Assembly: GCA_900457075.1 (NCBI GenBank)
Contig: UGYN01000002.1
Location: forward strand, 1,736,001-1,800,000
Length of the DNA: 64,000 bases
Direction: 5' to 3'
DNA from: Serratia quinivorans
GTDB taxonomy: Bacteria; Pseudomonadota; Gammaproteobacteria; Enterobacterales; Enterobacteriaceae
Shown here in pieces: positions 26,324 through 34,717 of this stretch (its first letter is position 1; every line of letters starts with the position of its first letter). Below the pieces are notes generated by a model. The model saw only the letters and a program-made list of their open reading frames with translations, ran no database searches and was not told the origin of the DNA. Both the position numbers and the translations under genes were made by a program.

Positions 26324-26337
26324 TTGTTCTACGTCAA
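26324..26337 (+). promoter_or_regulatory. Candidate FNR box upstream of nrdDG
   Basis: TTGTTCTACGTCAA matches 8 of the 10 conserved positions of TTGAT-N4-ATCAA. E. coli nrdDG is FNR-activated under anaerobiosis. The site lies about 200 bases before nrdD, upstream of the NrdR boxes. Confidence 0.5.
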
Positions 26338-26350
26338 AAGAATCTCGCCA

Positions 26351-26397
26351 ATATCTATATATAGTGCGTTAAGAAACACCAACACCTATATGTAGTA
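26351..26397 (+). promoter_or_regulatory. Tandem NrdR boxes upstream of nrdD
   Basis: ATATCTATATATAGTG (26351-26366) and ACACCTATATGTAGTA (26382-26397) both fit the NrdR consensus ACACWATATATWGTGT loosely. Their spacing of 31 bp, three helical turns, is the known arrangement. NrdR would repress nrdDG when ATP/dATP-bound. Confidence 0.75.
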
Positions 26398-26398
26398 G

Positions 26399-26463
26399 TT
26401 ATCCACAAATTCATCCACACGTCGCCTCAGCCCTTGCGCGCTGCGGCATTGCCCTGTGGATAA
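26399..26463. promoter_or_regulatory. DnaA-box cluster between the NrdR boxes and nrdD
   Basis: A perfect DnaA box TTATCCACA lies at 26399-26407. A one-mismatch copy, TCATCCACA, is at 26411-26419. A perfect box in inverse orientation, TGTGGATAA, is at 26455-26463. The pair sits directly after the NrdR boxes and 80-140 bases before the nrdD start. The boxes are seen; DnaA control is inferred, since aerobic nrdAB is DnaA-regulated in E. coli. Confidence 0.6.
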
Positions 26464-26540
26464 GCCGAAATCATACCGATACCCAACGGCTTTTAGCCTG
26501 CCGGGCATCAGCGCTCCCTCGGGGAACAAGGAGTAACAAC

Positions 26541-28679
26541 GTGAAACCAGTAGTGATTAAACGGGACGGTTGTCAGGTACCTTTTGACGAGGCACGTATT
26601 GGGCAGGCTATCGAGCGCGCCGCGCTGGCCGTCGGTATTGTCAATGCCGACTACTGCGCTACCGTCGCCCGCGTAGTCGCTCAACGGATGTCACAGCAGC
26701 AGCGCGTTGATATCCATGAAATTCAGCAGGCGGTAGAAAATCAGTTGATGGCCGGCGAATACAAGCAGCTGGCCCGCGCCTATATTGAATATCGTCACGA
26801 TCGCGACGTAGCGCGTGAACTGCGCGGGCGGCTGAACCAGGAGATCCGTGGCCTGGTGGAGCAAAGCAACATGGCGCTGCTGAACGAAAACGCCAACAAG
26901 GACAGCAAAGTGATCCCCACCCAGCGCGATCTGCTGGCCGGGATCGTCGCCAAGCATTATGCCAAGCAACACATCCTGCCGCGTGACGTAGTGCTGGCCC
27001 ACGAGCGCGGCGAGATCCACTACCACGATCTCGATTACTCACCGTTCTTCCCGATGTTCAACTGCATGTTGATCGACCTGAAAGGCATGCTGACCAACGG
27101 CTTCAAGATGGGCAACGCCGAGATCGAACCGCCGAAGTCGATCTCTACCGCCACCGCGGTCACCGCCCAGATCATCGCGCAGGTTGCCAGCCATATTTAT
27201 GGCGGCACCACCATTAACCGCATCGACGAGATCCTGGCCCCGTTCGTCAGCGAAAGCTTCAACAAGCATCGGCAGGTCGCCGAACAGTGGCAGATCCCGG
27301 ACGCGCAAGGCTACGCCATGGCACGCACCGAGAAAGAGTGTTACGACGCCTTCCAGTCGCTGGAATATGAGGTCAACACCCTGCACACCGCCAACGGCCA
27401 GACGCCGTTCGTGACCTTCGGTTTTGGCCTGGGCACCTGCTGGGAATCACGGATGATCCAGCGTTCAATCCTGCAAAATCGCATCGCCGGGCTGGGCAAG
27501 AACCGTAAGACGGCGGTGTTCCCCAAACTGGTGTTCGCCATCCGCGACGGCCTTAATCACCAGTACGGCGATCCGAACTACGACATCAAACAGCTGGCGC
27601 TGGAGTGCGCCAGCAAGCGCATGTACCCGGACATCCTCAATTACGATCAGGTGGTGAAAGTCACCGGCTCGTTCAAAACCCCGATGGGGTGCCGCAGCTT
27701 CCTCGGTACCTATGAAGAAAATGGCGAACTGGTACACGACGGCCGCAACAATATCGGCGTGATCAGCCTGAATCTGCCGCGCATTGCGCTGGAGGCGGTC
27801 GGCGATGAAGACCGCTTCTGGCAACTGCTTGACCAACGTTTGCTGTTGGCGAAAAAGGCGCTGATGACGCGCATTGCCCGGCTGGAAGGCATCAAGGCCC
27901 GGGTTGCACCAATTTTGTATATGGAAGGCGCCTGTGGTGTACGCCTGAAGGCGGACGACAATATCGCCGACATTTTCAAGAATGGCCGCGCGTCGATCTC
28001 ACTGGGTTATATCGGCCTGCATGAGACCATCAACGCGCTGTTCGGTGACCAACGGCACGTCTACGACGACGAAGCGCTGCGCGCCAAGGCGGTTGCCATT
28101 GTTGCCCGCCTGCGGGCCGCCACCGACAGTTGGAAGGAAGAAACCGGTTATGGCTTCAGCCTGTACAGCACGCCGAGCGAGAACCTGTGCGACCGCTTCT
28201 GCCGGTTGGATACCGCCGATTTCGGCGTGGTACCAGGCGTCACCGACAAAGGTTATTACACCAACAGCTTCCACCTCGACGTGGAGAAAAAGGTTAATCC
28301 TTACGACAAACTGGATTTTGAAGCGCCTTATCCCCCATTGGCCAACGGCGGTTTCATCTGTTATGGCGAATACCCGAACCTGCAGCACAACCTGAAAGCG
28401 CTGGAAGACGTGTGGGATTACAGCTACAGCCGCGTACCTTATTACGGCACCAATACGCCGATCGATGAGTGCTACGAGTGCGGCTTCACCGGCGAGTTTG
28501 CCTGTACCAGCAAGGGCTTCACCTGCCCGAAATGCGGCAACCACGAGCCATCCAAGGTGTCCGTCACCCGTCGGGTGTGTGGTTACCTCGGCAGCCCGGA
28601 CGCCAGGCCGTTCAACGCCGGTAAGCAGGAAGAAGTGAAACGCCGGGTGAAACACCTGGGGAATGGGCAGATCGGCTAA
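26541..28679 (+). CDS. nrdD: Anaerobic (class III) ribonucleoside-triphosphate reductase
   Basis: The 712-residue enzyme makes deoxynucleoside triphosphates without oxygen, with formate as reductant. The N-terminal ATP-cone (PVVIKRDGCQVPFDEARIGQAI) senses dATP and ATP. The catalytic ten-stranded barrel follows. The C-terminus has two zinc CxxC pairs (CYECGFTGEF, CPKCG) and the glycyl-radical motif RRVCGYLGSPDARPFN. AAGGAGTAA lies before its GTG start. NrdG, its activase, is encoded 60 bp downstream. Control sites for NrdR, FNR and DnaA are visible upstream. Confidence 0.97.
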   Translation: MKPVVIKRDGCQVPFDEARIGQAIERAALAVGIVNADYCATVARVVAQRMSQQQRVDIHEIQQAVENQLMAGEYKQLARAYIEYRHDRDVARELRGRLNQEIRGLVEQSNMALLNENANKDSKVIPTQRDLLAGIVAKHYAKQHILPRDVVLAHERGEIHYHDLDYSPFFPMFNCMLIDLKGMLTNGFKMGNAEIEPPKSISTATAVTAQIIAQVASHIYGGTTINRIDEILAPFVSESFNKHRQVAEQWQIPDAQGYAMARTEKECYDAFQSLEYEVNTLHTANGQTPFVTFGFGLGTCWESRMIQRSILQNRIAGLGKNRKTAVFPKLVFAIRDGLNHQYGDPNYDIKQLALECASKRMYPDILNYDQVVKVTGSFKTPMGCRSFLGTYEENGELVHDGRNNIGVISLNLPRIALEAVGDEDRFWQLLDQRLLLAKKALMTRIARLEGIKARVAPILYMEGACGVRLKADDNIADIFKNGRASISLGYIGLHETINALFGDQRHVYDDEALRAKAVAIVARLRAATDSWKEETGYGFSLYSTPSENLCDRFCRLDTADFGVVPGVTDKGYYTNSFHLDVEKKVNPYDKLDFEAPYPPLANGGFICYGEYPNLQHNLKALEDVWDYSYSRVPYYGTNTPIDECYECGFTGEFACTSKGFTCPKCGNHEPSKVSVTRRVCGYLGSPDARPFNAGKQEEVKRRVKHLGNGQIG

Positions 28680-28699
28680 CGCCGGGCCGCTATGCATCA

Positions 28700-28723
28700 G
28701 GGCTCAGCATGCTGAGCCCCTAC
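28700..28723 (-). repeat. GTAG-type extragenic palindrome between nrdD and nrdG
   Basis: GGGCTCAGCATGCTGAGCCC is a perfect 20-bp palindrome (28700-28719), with GTAG at its base on the minus strand (28723-28720). The imperfect copy at 14520 shares the core. It lies inside the nrdDG operon and may alter relative expression. Confidence 0.65.
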
Positions 28724-28739
28724 CATCAGAAAGCGAAAT

Positions 28740-29204
28740 ATGAATTACCACCAGTATTATCCCCTCGACGTGGTCAACGGCCCTGGTACCCGCTGCACGC
28801 TGTTTGTCGCCGGTTGCGTACACCAGTGCCCCGGCTGCTACAACAAAAGCACCTGGCGGCTTAACTCCGGGCAACTCTTTACCCAGGCGATGGAAGACCA
28901 GTTGATTGCCGATCTGAACGACACGCGTATTCCGCGCCAGGGCCTGTCGCTGTCCGGCGGCGATCCGCTGCATCCGGCCAATGTCGCGGCGGTGCTGCAA
29001 TTGGTGAAAAGAGTGCATGCCGAGTGCCCCGGCAAGGATATCTGGCTGTGGACCGGCTACCGGCTGGCAGAGCTGGATACCCAGCAAATGCAGGTTGTGG
29101 ATCGGATTAACGTTCTGATTGACGGAAAGTTTGTGCAGGATTTAAAAGACCCGGCGCTGATCTGGCGCGGCAGCGCCAATCAGGTGGTGCATAAGCTGCG
29201 TTGA
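28740..29204 (+). CDS. nrdG: Anaerobic ribonucleotide reductase activating protein
   Basis: The 154-residue radical-SAM activase installs the glycyl radical on NrdD. Its [4Fe-4S] site is the CX3CX2C motif in GCVHQCPGCYNKSTW, followed by the SAM-binding LSLSGGDPLHPANV. Length and sequence match the enterobacterial protein. It is co-directional with nrdD, with a palindromic repeat in the 60-base gap. Confidence 0.96.
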   Translation: MNYHQYYPLDVVNGPGTRCTLFVAGCVHQCPGCYNKSTWRLNSGQLFTQAMEDQLIADLNDTRIPRQGLSLSGGDPLHPANVAAVLQLVKRVHAECPGKDIWLWTGYRLAELDTQQMQVVDRINVLIDGKFVQDLKDPALIWRGSANQVVHKLR

Positions 29205-29206
29205 CT

Positions 29207-29485
29207 CTATAAGTCAGGGAATTTCTCTCGTTGATGAGCAACGGCTAAAACCTTAATTACATCGCCAACAACAACGTATAAAACTAATAGTGAAGCTTGA
29301 CTGATCAATAATTTACGCGCCTGTCCGTACCAAATCTTACCGAGTTCAGGGTAAGTCAACAGGCGCTTCACTGCCTTATTTATCTCGGAATCAGCCTGCT
29401 CAGCAGCCTGTGGATTAAAGGGATAGAGAAAATCAAAAATACGTTCCCTGTCCCGTAACGCTTCATCATCCCATTCGACACGCAT
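29207..29485 (-). CDS. RelE/ParE-family toxin
   Basis: This 92-residue protein has the RelE/ParE fold signature: VEWDDEALRDRERIFDFLYPFNP at the N-terminus, LLTYPELGKIWYGQARKLLIS in the middle and VLYVVVGDVIKVLAVAHQREKFP at the end. Members either cleave mRNA on the ribosome or poison gyrase; which applies cannot be read here. It follows the antitoxin gene by 8 bases in one operon. The pair points against nrdG, ending 2 bases from its stop, so it looks like an insertion beside nrdDG. Confidence 0.85.
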   Translation of the reverse strand: MRVEWDDEALRDRERIFDFLYPFNPQAAEQADSEINKAVKRLLTYPELGKIWYGQARKLLISQASLLVLYVVVGDVIKVLAVAHQREKFPDL

Positions 29486-29493
29486 AACGATCC

Positions 29494-29781
29494 CTATTTT
29501 TGGTCGTATTTCGCCCGGACTTTTGCCTTAAAGGCATCCATGCTTTCTTCAACCTGCCGCTGGCTAAGATAGACCGCACTTCCTTCATGTAAACGGGCAA
29601 AGGCGGCATCAACCTTTTCTTTCAACCAATTCTCATGCTGTTCAACAGCCCGTTGCTCATCCGCCATTTGTTCAGTCAAACGTCGACACGCCTCACTTAG
29701 CGTGATCCCCTTGGCTTCTGCCGTTTTCTGCGCCAAACGTTTAGTCTCATCTTCAATGCGAAACTGGATACGACTTTCCAT
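29494..29781 (-). CDS. RelB/DinJ-type antitoxin
   Basis: The 95-residue protein begins MESRIQFRIEDETKRLAQKTAEAKGITLSEACRRL, a ribbon-helix-helix DNA-binding domain. A charged helical tail (about 45-95) would wrap the toxin. I start at 29781; an in-frame ATG at 29805 would add eight residues (MSECRSLK). AGTCTCAAG-type spacing does not settle the choice. As the first gene of the pair it probably represses the operon. Confidence 0.82.
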   Translation of the reverse strand: MESRIQFRIEDETKRLAQKTAEAKGITLSEACRRLTEQMADEQRAVEQHENWLKEKVDAAFARLHEGSAVYLSQRQVEESMDAFKAKVRAKYDQK

Positions 29782-30214
29782 CTTGAGACTCCTGCATTCG
29801 CTCAATAATTCACAACTGACAAGTTGCCAATGTTAGCACGTTTGTGACAACACGAAATGAATGAAAGACTATTTATTAAACAATTTACACCAGCCCCATT
29901 CCCACCACGCCAGTGACTATCCCGCACAGTGCCACCAGCGCGGCGGCCAGGGGCGGCTGCGGTGTTCGGTTGCGGTCAGGGGCTGTGGCATGGGGTTGGC
30001 TCGGTTCGGTGAACAATGACGTCAGCTTAGCGCGCCGCCGCCCCGAGCGCATCATCAGCCTGTCCCAAATAGTTCATCTGTTCGCCACTGACACGTAACC
30101 AGATTGTCATTTAACCCCGGCAGAATAACGCCAACTTCACCAAAGGGTACACATCATGCAACGCCAACCATCAGCATCCTGTGAATGGGTATTCGGCACG
30201 CCGAGGTTTTTATT
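29782..30214. other. Intergenic region between the toxin-antitoxin pair and phnF
   Basis: Apart from the small minus-strand ORF at 29885-30055, the region holds a Pho-box half-site, TTGTCAT (30104-30110), on the phnF side without a recognisable second repeat. The part next to the antitoxin is AT-rich and probably carries its promoter. Nothing else was recognised. Confidence 0.35.
29885..30055 (-). CDS. Small hypothetical ORF with a C-terminal hydrophobic segment
   Basis: An ATG-started frame of 56 codons ends in a strongly hydrophobic run (LAAALVALCGIVTGVVGMGL). The first half is Arg-, Pro- and Thr-rich and looks unlike a folded domain. It could be a small membrane protein, the remains of the C-terminus of a lost membrane protein, or chance. 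I do not recognise a family. Confidence 0.2.
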   Translation of the reverse strand: MMRSGRRRAKLTSLFTEPSQPHATAPDRNRTPQPPLAAALVALCGIVTGVVGMGLV

Positions 30215-30943
30215 ATGATGGACTTATCTAGACATCCGACCAGTTTCCCTACCCGCTACCAGCAAATCGCCGCGCAGCTAGAGCAAGAGCTGCGTACCCA
30301 ATACCGCTGCGGTGACTATCTGCCCTCCGAACAACAGCTGGCAGAGCGCTATCAGGTTAATCGCCATACCCTGCGCCGCGCGGTTGACCAATTGGTGGAT
30401 CGCGGCTGGCTGCAACGTCGACACGGCATCGGCATTTTGGTGCTGATGCGCCCCTATGACTATCCGCTGCATGCCAATACCCGGTTCAGCCAGAACCTGT
30501 TCGAGCAGGGCAGCCACCCCACCAGTGAGCGCTTACTTGCTGTATTACGCCCGTGTAATGGGCATATTGCCAGTGCACTGTCGCGTGAAGAAGGCGAAAC
30601 GGTGATCCACCTGCGTACTCTGCGCCGGGTCAACGGCGTGCCGATGAGCCTGATCGACCATTATCTGCCAGATCTGGACTGGTGGCCGGCGTTACAGCAG
30701 TTCCACAGCGGCTCGCTGCACGAATTTATCGAACTCAACATCCACCAGCCGCTGACCCGCAAGCAGACGCGCATCAGCGCACGCCGCGCGCAGGCTAAAG
30801 AGAGCCGGTTGCTGGAAATAGCCACCCACGCGCCGCTGCTGTGCGTGCGCACCCTCAACGTCTGCACCGGCAGTGACAGCGTGGCGGAATACTCCGTCAG
30901 CCTGGCACGCGCCGACATGATTGAACTGACCATGGAGCACTGA
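30215..30943 (+). CDS. phnF: PhnF, GntR/HutC-family regulator of the phn operon
   Basis: The roughly 242-residue protein has a winged helix (YRCGDYLPSEQQLAERYQVNRHTLRRAVDQL) and a UTRA effector domain from about residue 85. It aligns with E. coli PhnF over its length and ends RADMIELTMEH like it. GAGG at 30203-30206 fits ATG 30215 best; ATG 30218 matches the E. coli N-terminus and is the alternative. It is the first gene of the local phn run and abuts phnG directly. It probably represses phosphonate use. Confidence 0.93.
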   Translation: MMDLSRHPTSFPTRYQQIAAQLEQELRTQYRCGDYLPSEQQLAERYQVNRHTLRRAVDQLVDRGWLQRRHGIGILVLMRPYDYPLHANTRFSQNLFEQGSHPTSERLLAVLRPCNGHIASALSREEGETVIHLRTLRRVNGVPMSLIDHYLPDLDWWPALQQFHSGSLHEFIELNIHQPLTRKQTRISARRAQAKESRLLEIATHAPLLCVRTLNVCTGSDSVAEYSVSLARADMIELTMEH

Positions 30944-31387
30944 ATGCAAGCCTTACAGCCGAGACAACGCTGGATGTCGGTATTGGCGCACAGCCAGCCG
31001 GACCAGTTGCGCAGCCACTGGCAGGCGCTGAACCTCAGCCCGCGCTACCAAACCATTCGCGCGCCGGAAATTGGCCTGGCGCAGTTACAGGGCCGCATGG
31101 GCGCCACCGGCCGCCGCTTTGTGCTGGGCGACATGACCGTCACCCGCGCGGTAGTGCAACTGGAAAACGGCGGTTACGGCTACAGCTATATCGCCGGACG
31201 TGACAAGGCACATGCCGAACTCTGTGCGCTGGCGGATGCCCTTTTGCAACTGCCGGAGCAGGCCGAATTGCTGCAACAGCAGCTGATTGAGCCACTGGCG
31301 GCCTTGCAGCATGAGCAACGCCAACTCCGTGCCCGGGCGGTAGCCTCCAGCCGGGTGGACTTCTTTACGCTGGTGCGAGGGGATTAA
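30944..31387 (+). CDS. phnG: C-P lyase core subunit PhnG
   Basis: This 147-residue protein is part of the PhnGHIJ core that moves ribose 1-triphosphate onto the phosphonate and cleaves the carbon-phosphorus bond. The sequence RQRWMSVLAHSQPDQLRSHW and the central LGDMTVTRAVVQL fit PhnG. It starts immediately after the phnF stop and precedes phnH by 4 bases. No oddities were seen. Confidence 0.94.
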   Translation: MQALQPRQRWMSVLAHSQPDQLRSHWQALNLSPRYQTIRAPEIGLAQLQGRMGATGRRFVLGDMTVTRAVVQLENGGYGYSYIAGRDKAHAELCALADALLQLPEQAELLQQQLIEPLAALQHEQRQLRARAVASSRVDFFTLVRGD

Positions 31388-31391
31388 ACCG

Positions 31392-31973
31392 ATGAGCCTA
31401 CTGACAGGTTTTGCACAACCGATCGAACAATCGCAACAGGCTTTCCGCCTGATCCTTAAGGCGTTAAGTGAACCAGGCTATATCGTCACACTGCCGGCAA
31501 GCCCGGCCTGGGGCGCGCTGAACGCCGCCAGCACCGCCGCACTGCTGACCCTGGCAGACCAGGAAACCCCGATTCAACTGTGTCTGGCGCTAGAAAGTGA
31601 GCAAGTGCTAACAAACATTCGTTTCCATAGCGGTGCTCCGCTGGCCAATAACAGCGAAGAGGTGTGCTTTGCCCTGTTCGATGCGCAGCTGCAGGCCACT
31701 GATTTGCAAGCGTTACCGCACGGCAGTGAGATTTCCCCCGAGTTCAGCGCCACGGTGGTGGTACAGATCGACAGTCTGGAACAGGGTACCGCACTGCGCC
31801 TGACCGGCCCCGGCATTGAACATCAGCGGGTTATCTCGCCGTCATTGCCGCAGGCCTTACTGGATTACCTGATTAACCGCCCGCAGCGTTTCCCGCTGGG
31901 GCTGGATTTCCTGCTGACCTACGGTGAGCGCCTGCTGGCGCTGCCACGGACCACCCATGTGGAGGTGTGCTGA
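31392..31973 (+). CDS. phnH: C-P lyase core subunit PhnH
   Basis: The 193-residue subunit pairs with PhnG and PhnI in the C-P lyase core and is related in fold to PLP transferases without binding PLP. Recognisable stretches are SQQAFRLILKALSEPG and RFPLGLDFLLTYGERLLALPRTTHVE at the C-terminus. Its stop overlaps the phnI start (TGATG), pointing to translational coupling. Confidence 0.94.
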   Translation: MSLLTGFAQPIEQSQQAFRLILKALSEPGYIVTLPASPAWGALNAASTAALLTLADQETPIQLCLALESEQVLTNIRFHSGAPLANNSEEVCFALFDAQLQATDLQALPHGSEISPEFSATVVVQIDSLEQGTALRLTGPGIEHQRVISPSLPQALLDYLINRPQRFPLGLDFLLTYGERLLALPRTTHVEVC

Positions 31974-33058
31974 TGTACGTTGCCGTTAAAGGGGGCGAAA
32001 AAGCCATTGAGGCCGCCCATCAGTTACAGGAACAACTGCGGCGCGGCGACGAAAGCGTACCCGTGCTCGGCACCCAGCAGATTGAACAGCAATTGGGGTT
32101 GGCGGTAGATCGGGTAATGACCGAAGGCGGTATCTACGATCCGCAGTTAGCAGCGCTGGCCATCAAGCAGGCGAGCGGCGATCTGGTCGAGGCTATTTTC
32201 CTGCTGCGCGCCTACCGTACCACCCTGCCTAGGTTGGCGGTCAGTGAGCCATTGGCGACCGGAAATATGCGGCTGGAACGCCGTATCTCGGCGGTTTACA
32301 AGGACTTGCCCGGTGGGCAGGTATTGGGGCCGACCTACGATTACACCCACCGGCTGCTGGATTTTGCCCTGCTGGCCGAAGGCGAAGCGCCACGCGCACC
32401 ACAGGCCGACGAACCGCTGCCGGAAAATTGCGCCCACGTGTTCGACTTGCTCAGTCAGCAGCAACTGGCACTGGCGGAGCAGGATGACGGCAGCGCGCCG
32501 GATGATATCACCCGCAATCCGCCGGTTTACCCCTGTTCCCGCTCGGCGCGCTTGCAACAACTGGTACGCGGTGACGAAGGTTTCCTGCTGGCGTTGAGCT
32601 ACTCCACCCAGCGTGGTTACGGCCGTACCCACCCGTTCGCCGGCGAGATCCGTACCGGCTATGTTTCGGCGGAGATAGTGCCTGAAGAGCTGGGTTTCGC
32701 GGTAGATATCGGCGAGATCCTGTTGACCGAATGTGAAATGGTCAACGGCTTTATCGACCCGGTCGACCAGCCGCCACATTTCACCCGCGGCTACGGTCTG
32801 GTGTTTGGCCGCGCCGAACGCAAGGCGATGGCGATGGCACTGGTGGATCGCGCACTGCAAAGCCCCGAGTACCAAGAAGGCATCGCCAGCCCGGCGCAGG
32901 ATGAAGAGTTCGTGCTGGCCCACGCCGACAACGTCGAAGCCGCCGGCTTCGTTTCCCACCTCAAATTGCCGCACTACGTTGATTTCCAGGCCGAACTGGA
33001 ATTGCTCAAGCGCCTGCGGCAGGAATTCAGCGAACGTCAGGAGGCCCGCGATGAGTGA
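31973..33058 (+). CDS. phnI: C-P lyase core subunit PhnI
   Basis: This 361-residue subunit provides the nucleosidase activity that swaps the purine of ATP or GTP for the phosphonate, acting with PhnG, PhnH and PhnL. MYVAVKGGEKAIEAAH is the characteristic N-terminus, and the sequence is intact to its stop. An upstream in-frame start at 31967 is possible, but ATG 31973 overlaps the phnH stop as in the family. It overlaps phnJ by 8 bases. Confidence 0.95.
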   Translation: MYVAVKGGEKAIEAAHQLQEQLRRGDESVPVLGTQQIEQQLGLAVDRVMTEGGIYDPQLAALAIKQASGDLVEAIFLLRAYRTTLPRLAVSEPLATGNMRLERRISAVYKDLPGGQVLGPTYDYTHRLLDFALLAEGEAPRAPQADEPLPENCAHVFDLLSQQQLALAEQDDGSAPDDITRNPPVYPCSRSARLQQLVRGDEGFLLALSYSTQRGYGRTHPFAGEIRTGYVSAEIVPEELGFAVDIGEILLTECEMVNGFIDPVDQPPHFTRGYGLVFGRAERKAMAMALVDRALQSPEYQEGIASPAQDEEFVLAHADNVEAAGFVSHLKLPHYVDFQAELELLKRLRQEFSERQEARDE

Positions 33059-33912
33059 AGTATTAACCGGTTATAACCTGGGCTATCTGGACGAACAGAC
33101 CAAACGCATGATCCGCCGCGCTATTTTGAAGGCGGTAGCAATCCCCGGCTATCAGGTGCCGTTCGGCGGCCGTGAGATGCCAATGCCCTACGGTTGGGGC
33201 ACCGGCGGCATTCAGTTGACCGCCAGCGTGATTGGCCGCGCCGACGTGCTGAAGGTGATCGACCAGGGGGCCGATGACACCACCAACGCGGTTTCCATCC
33301 GTCGCTTCTTCCAGCGCGTTGCCGGCGTCGCCACCACCGAGCGCACGCCGGAGGCCACGCTGATCCAGACCCGGCACCGCATCCCGGAAACCGCGCTACG
33401 TGAAGACCAGATCCTGATTTATCAGGTGCCAATCCCCGGAGCCGCTACGCTTTATCGAACCGCGTGAAACCGAGACCCGCAAAATGCACGCGCTGGAAGA
33501 GTACGGCGTGATGCAGGTAAAACTGTATGAAGACATCGCGCGCTACGGCCATATCGCCACCACCTACGCCTATCCGGTGAAGGTCAACGACCGCTACGTG
33601 ATGGATCCGTCACCGATCCCGAAATTCGATAACCCGAAAATGCACATGATGCCGGCGCTGCAACTGTTTGGGGCCGGGCGTGAGAAGCGTATCTACGCCC
33701 TGCCGCCGTTCACCAAGGTAGAGAGCCTGGACTTCGACGACCATCCTTTCACCGTGCAGCAGTGGGACGAGCCTTGTGCCCTGTGTGGCTCACGCCACAG
33801 CTATCTCGATGAGGTGGTACTCGACGATCAGGGCAGCCGCATGTTCGTTTGTTCCGACACCGATTACTGCCAGCAGCAGCTGGCGCAACCTTCGCAAGAG
33901 GCGCAGCACTGA
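33051..33912 (+). pseudogene. phnJ: PhnJ, C-P lyase radical-SAM subunit, with a +1 frameshift
   Basis: PhnJ cleaves the carbon-phosphorus bond by radical SAM chemistry. The frame breaks at the CCCC run 33434-33437. Dropping one C restores PIPEPLRFIEPRETETR, as in E. coli, and gives 286 residues, the normal length. The four cysteines in CALCGSRHSY and CSDTDYC (iron-sulfur cluster and radical relay) lie after the break. As written, translation stops at 33467 without them. The rest is highly conserved, so this is either a very recent mutation or a base-calling error. Confidence 0.85.
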
Positions 33913-34701
33913 TGACTTCCACCCCTCTGAGCACCACACCGCTGCTGTCGGTGACTAACCTCACCCATCTGTACGCACCGGGCAAGGGCTTTAGCGATGT
34001 CTCTTTCGATATCTATCCTGGCGAAGTGCTGGGCATCGTTGGCGAATCCGGCTCCGGTAAAACTACCCTGCTGAAGTCGATTTCCGCCCGGCTGGCACCG
34101 CAACAAGGGCAAATCCTTTACCGCCCGCAGGCCGGGCAACAGCACGACCTGTACGCGATGGCGGAAAGCGATCGCCGCCGCCTGCTGCGTACCGACTGGG
34201 GCGTGGTGCATCAGCATCCGCTCGACGGACTGCGCCCCCAGGTTTCTGCCGGTGGCAACATCGGTGAACGCCTGATGGCTATCGGCCAGCGTCACTACGG
34301 CGACATTCGCCGTCAGGCCGGCCAGTGGCTGGAGGACGTCGAGATCCCGGTGTCACGCCTGGATGACCTGCCGACCACCTTCTCCGGCGGCATGCAACAG
34401 CGGTTGCAGATTGCCCGCAATCTGGTGACCCACCCGAAGCTGGTGTTTATGGACGAACCCACCGGCGGGCTGGACGTTTCGGTACAGGCGCGGCTGCTCG
34501 ATCTGCTGCGCACCCTGGTGGTGGAAATGCAGTTGGCGGCGGTGATCGTCACCCCACGATCTCGGCGTAGCGCGCCTGCTGGCACACCGACTGCTGGTGA
34601 TGAAACAGGGCGAGGTGGTGGAAAGCGGCCTGACCGACCGGGTGCTGGACGATCCGCACCATCCTTATACCCAACTGCTGGTTTCTTCGGTGCTGTCGTA
34701 A
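33912..34701 (+). pseudogene. phnK: PhnK, C-P lyase ATP-binding subunit, with a +1 frameshift
   Basis: PhnK is an ABC-type ATPase that binds the PhnGHIJ core. Walker A (GESGSGKTTLLKS), the signature TFSGGMQQRLQIARNL and Walker B (LVFMDEPTGGLDVS) are intact. The frame breaks at CCCC 34552-34555; with one C removed it reads VIVTHDLGVARLLAHRLLVM and ends at 34701, giving 262 residues. The displaced part holds the switch histidine. As written, the frame runs to 34721. The ATG overlaps the phnJ stop. Confidence 0.85.
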
Positions 34702-34717
34702 CGCAAGGTAATGATAA

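Noticed and set aside
30104..30130. Pho box ahead of phnF
   Set aside because: TTGTCAT resembles one repeat, but the second repeat at the required spacing is absent.
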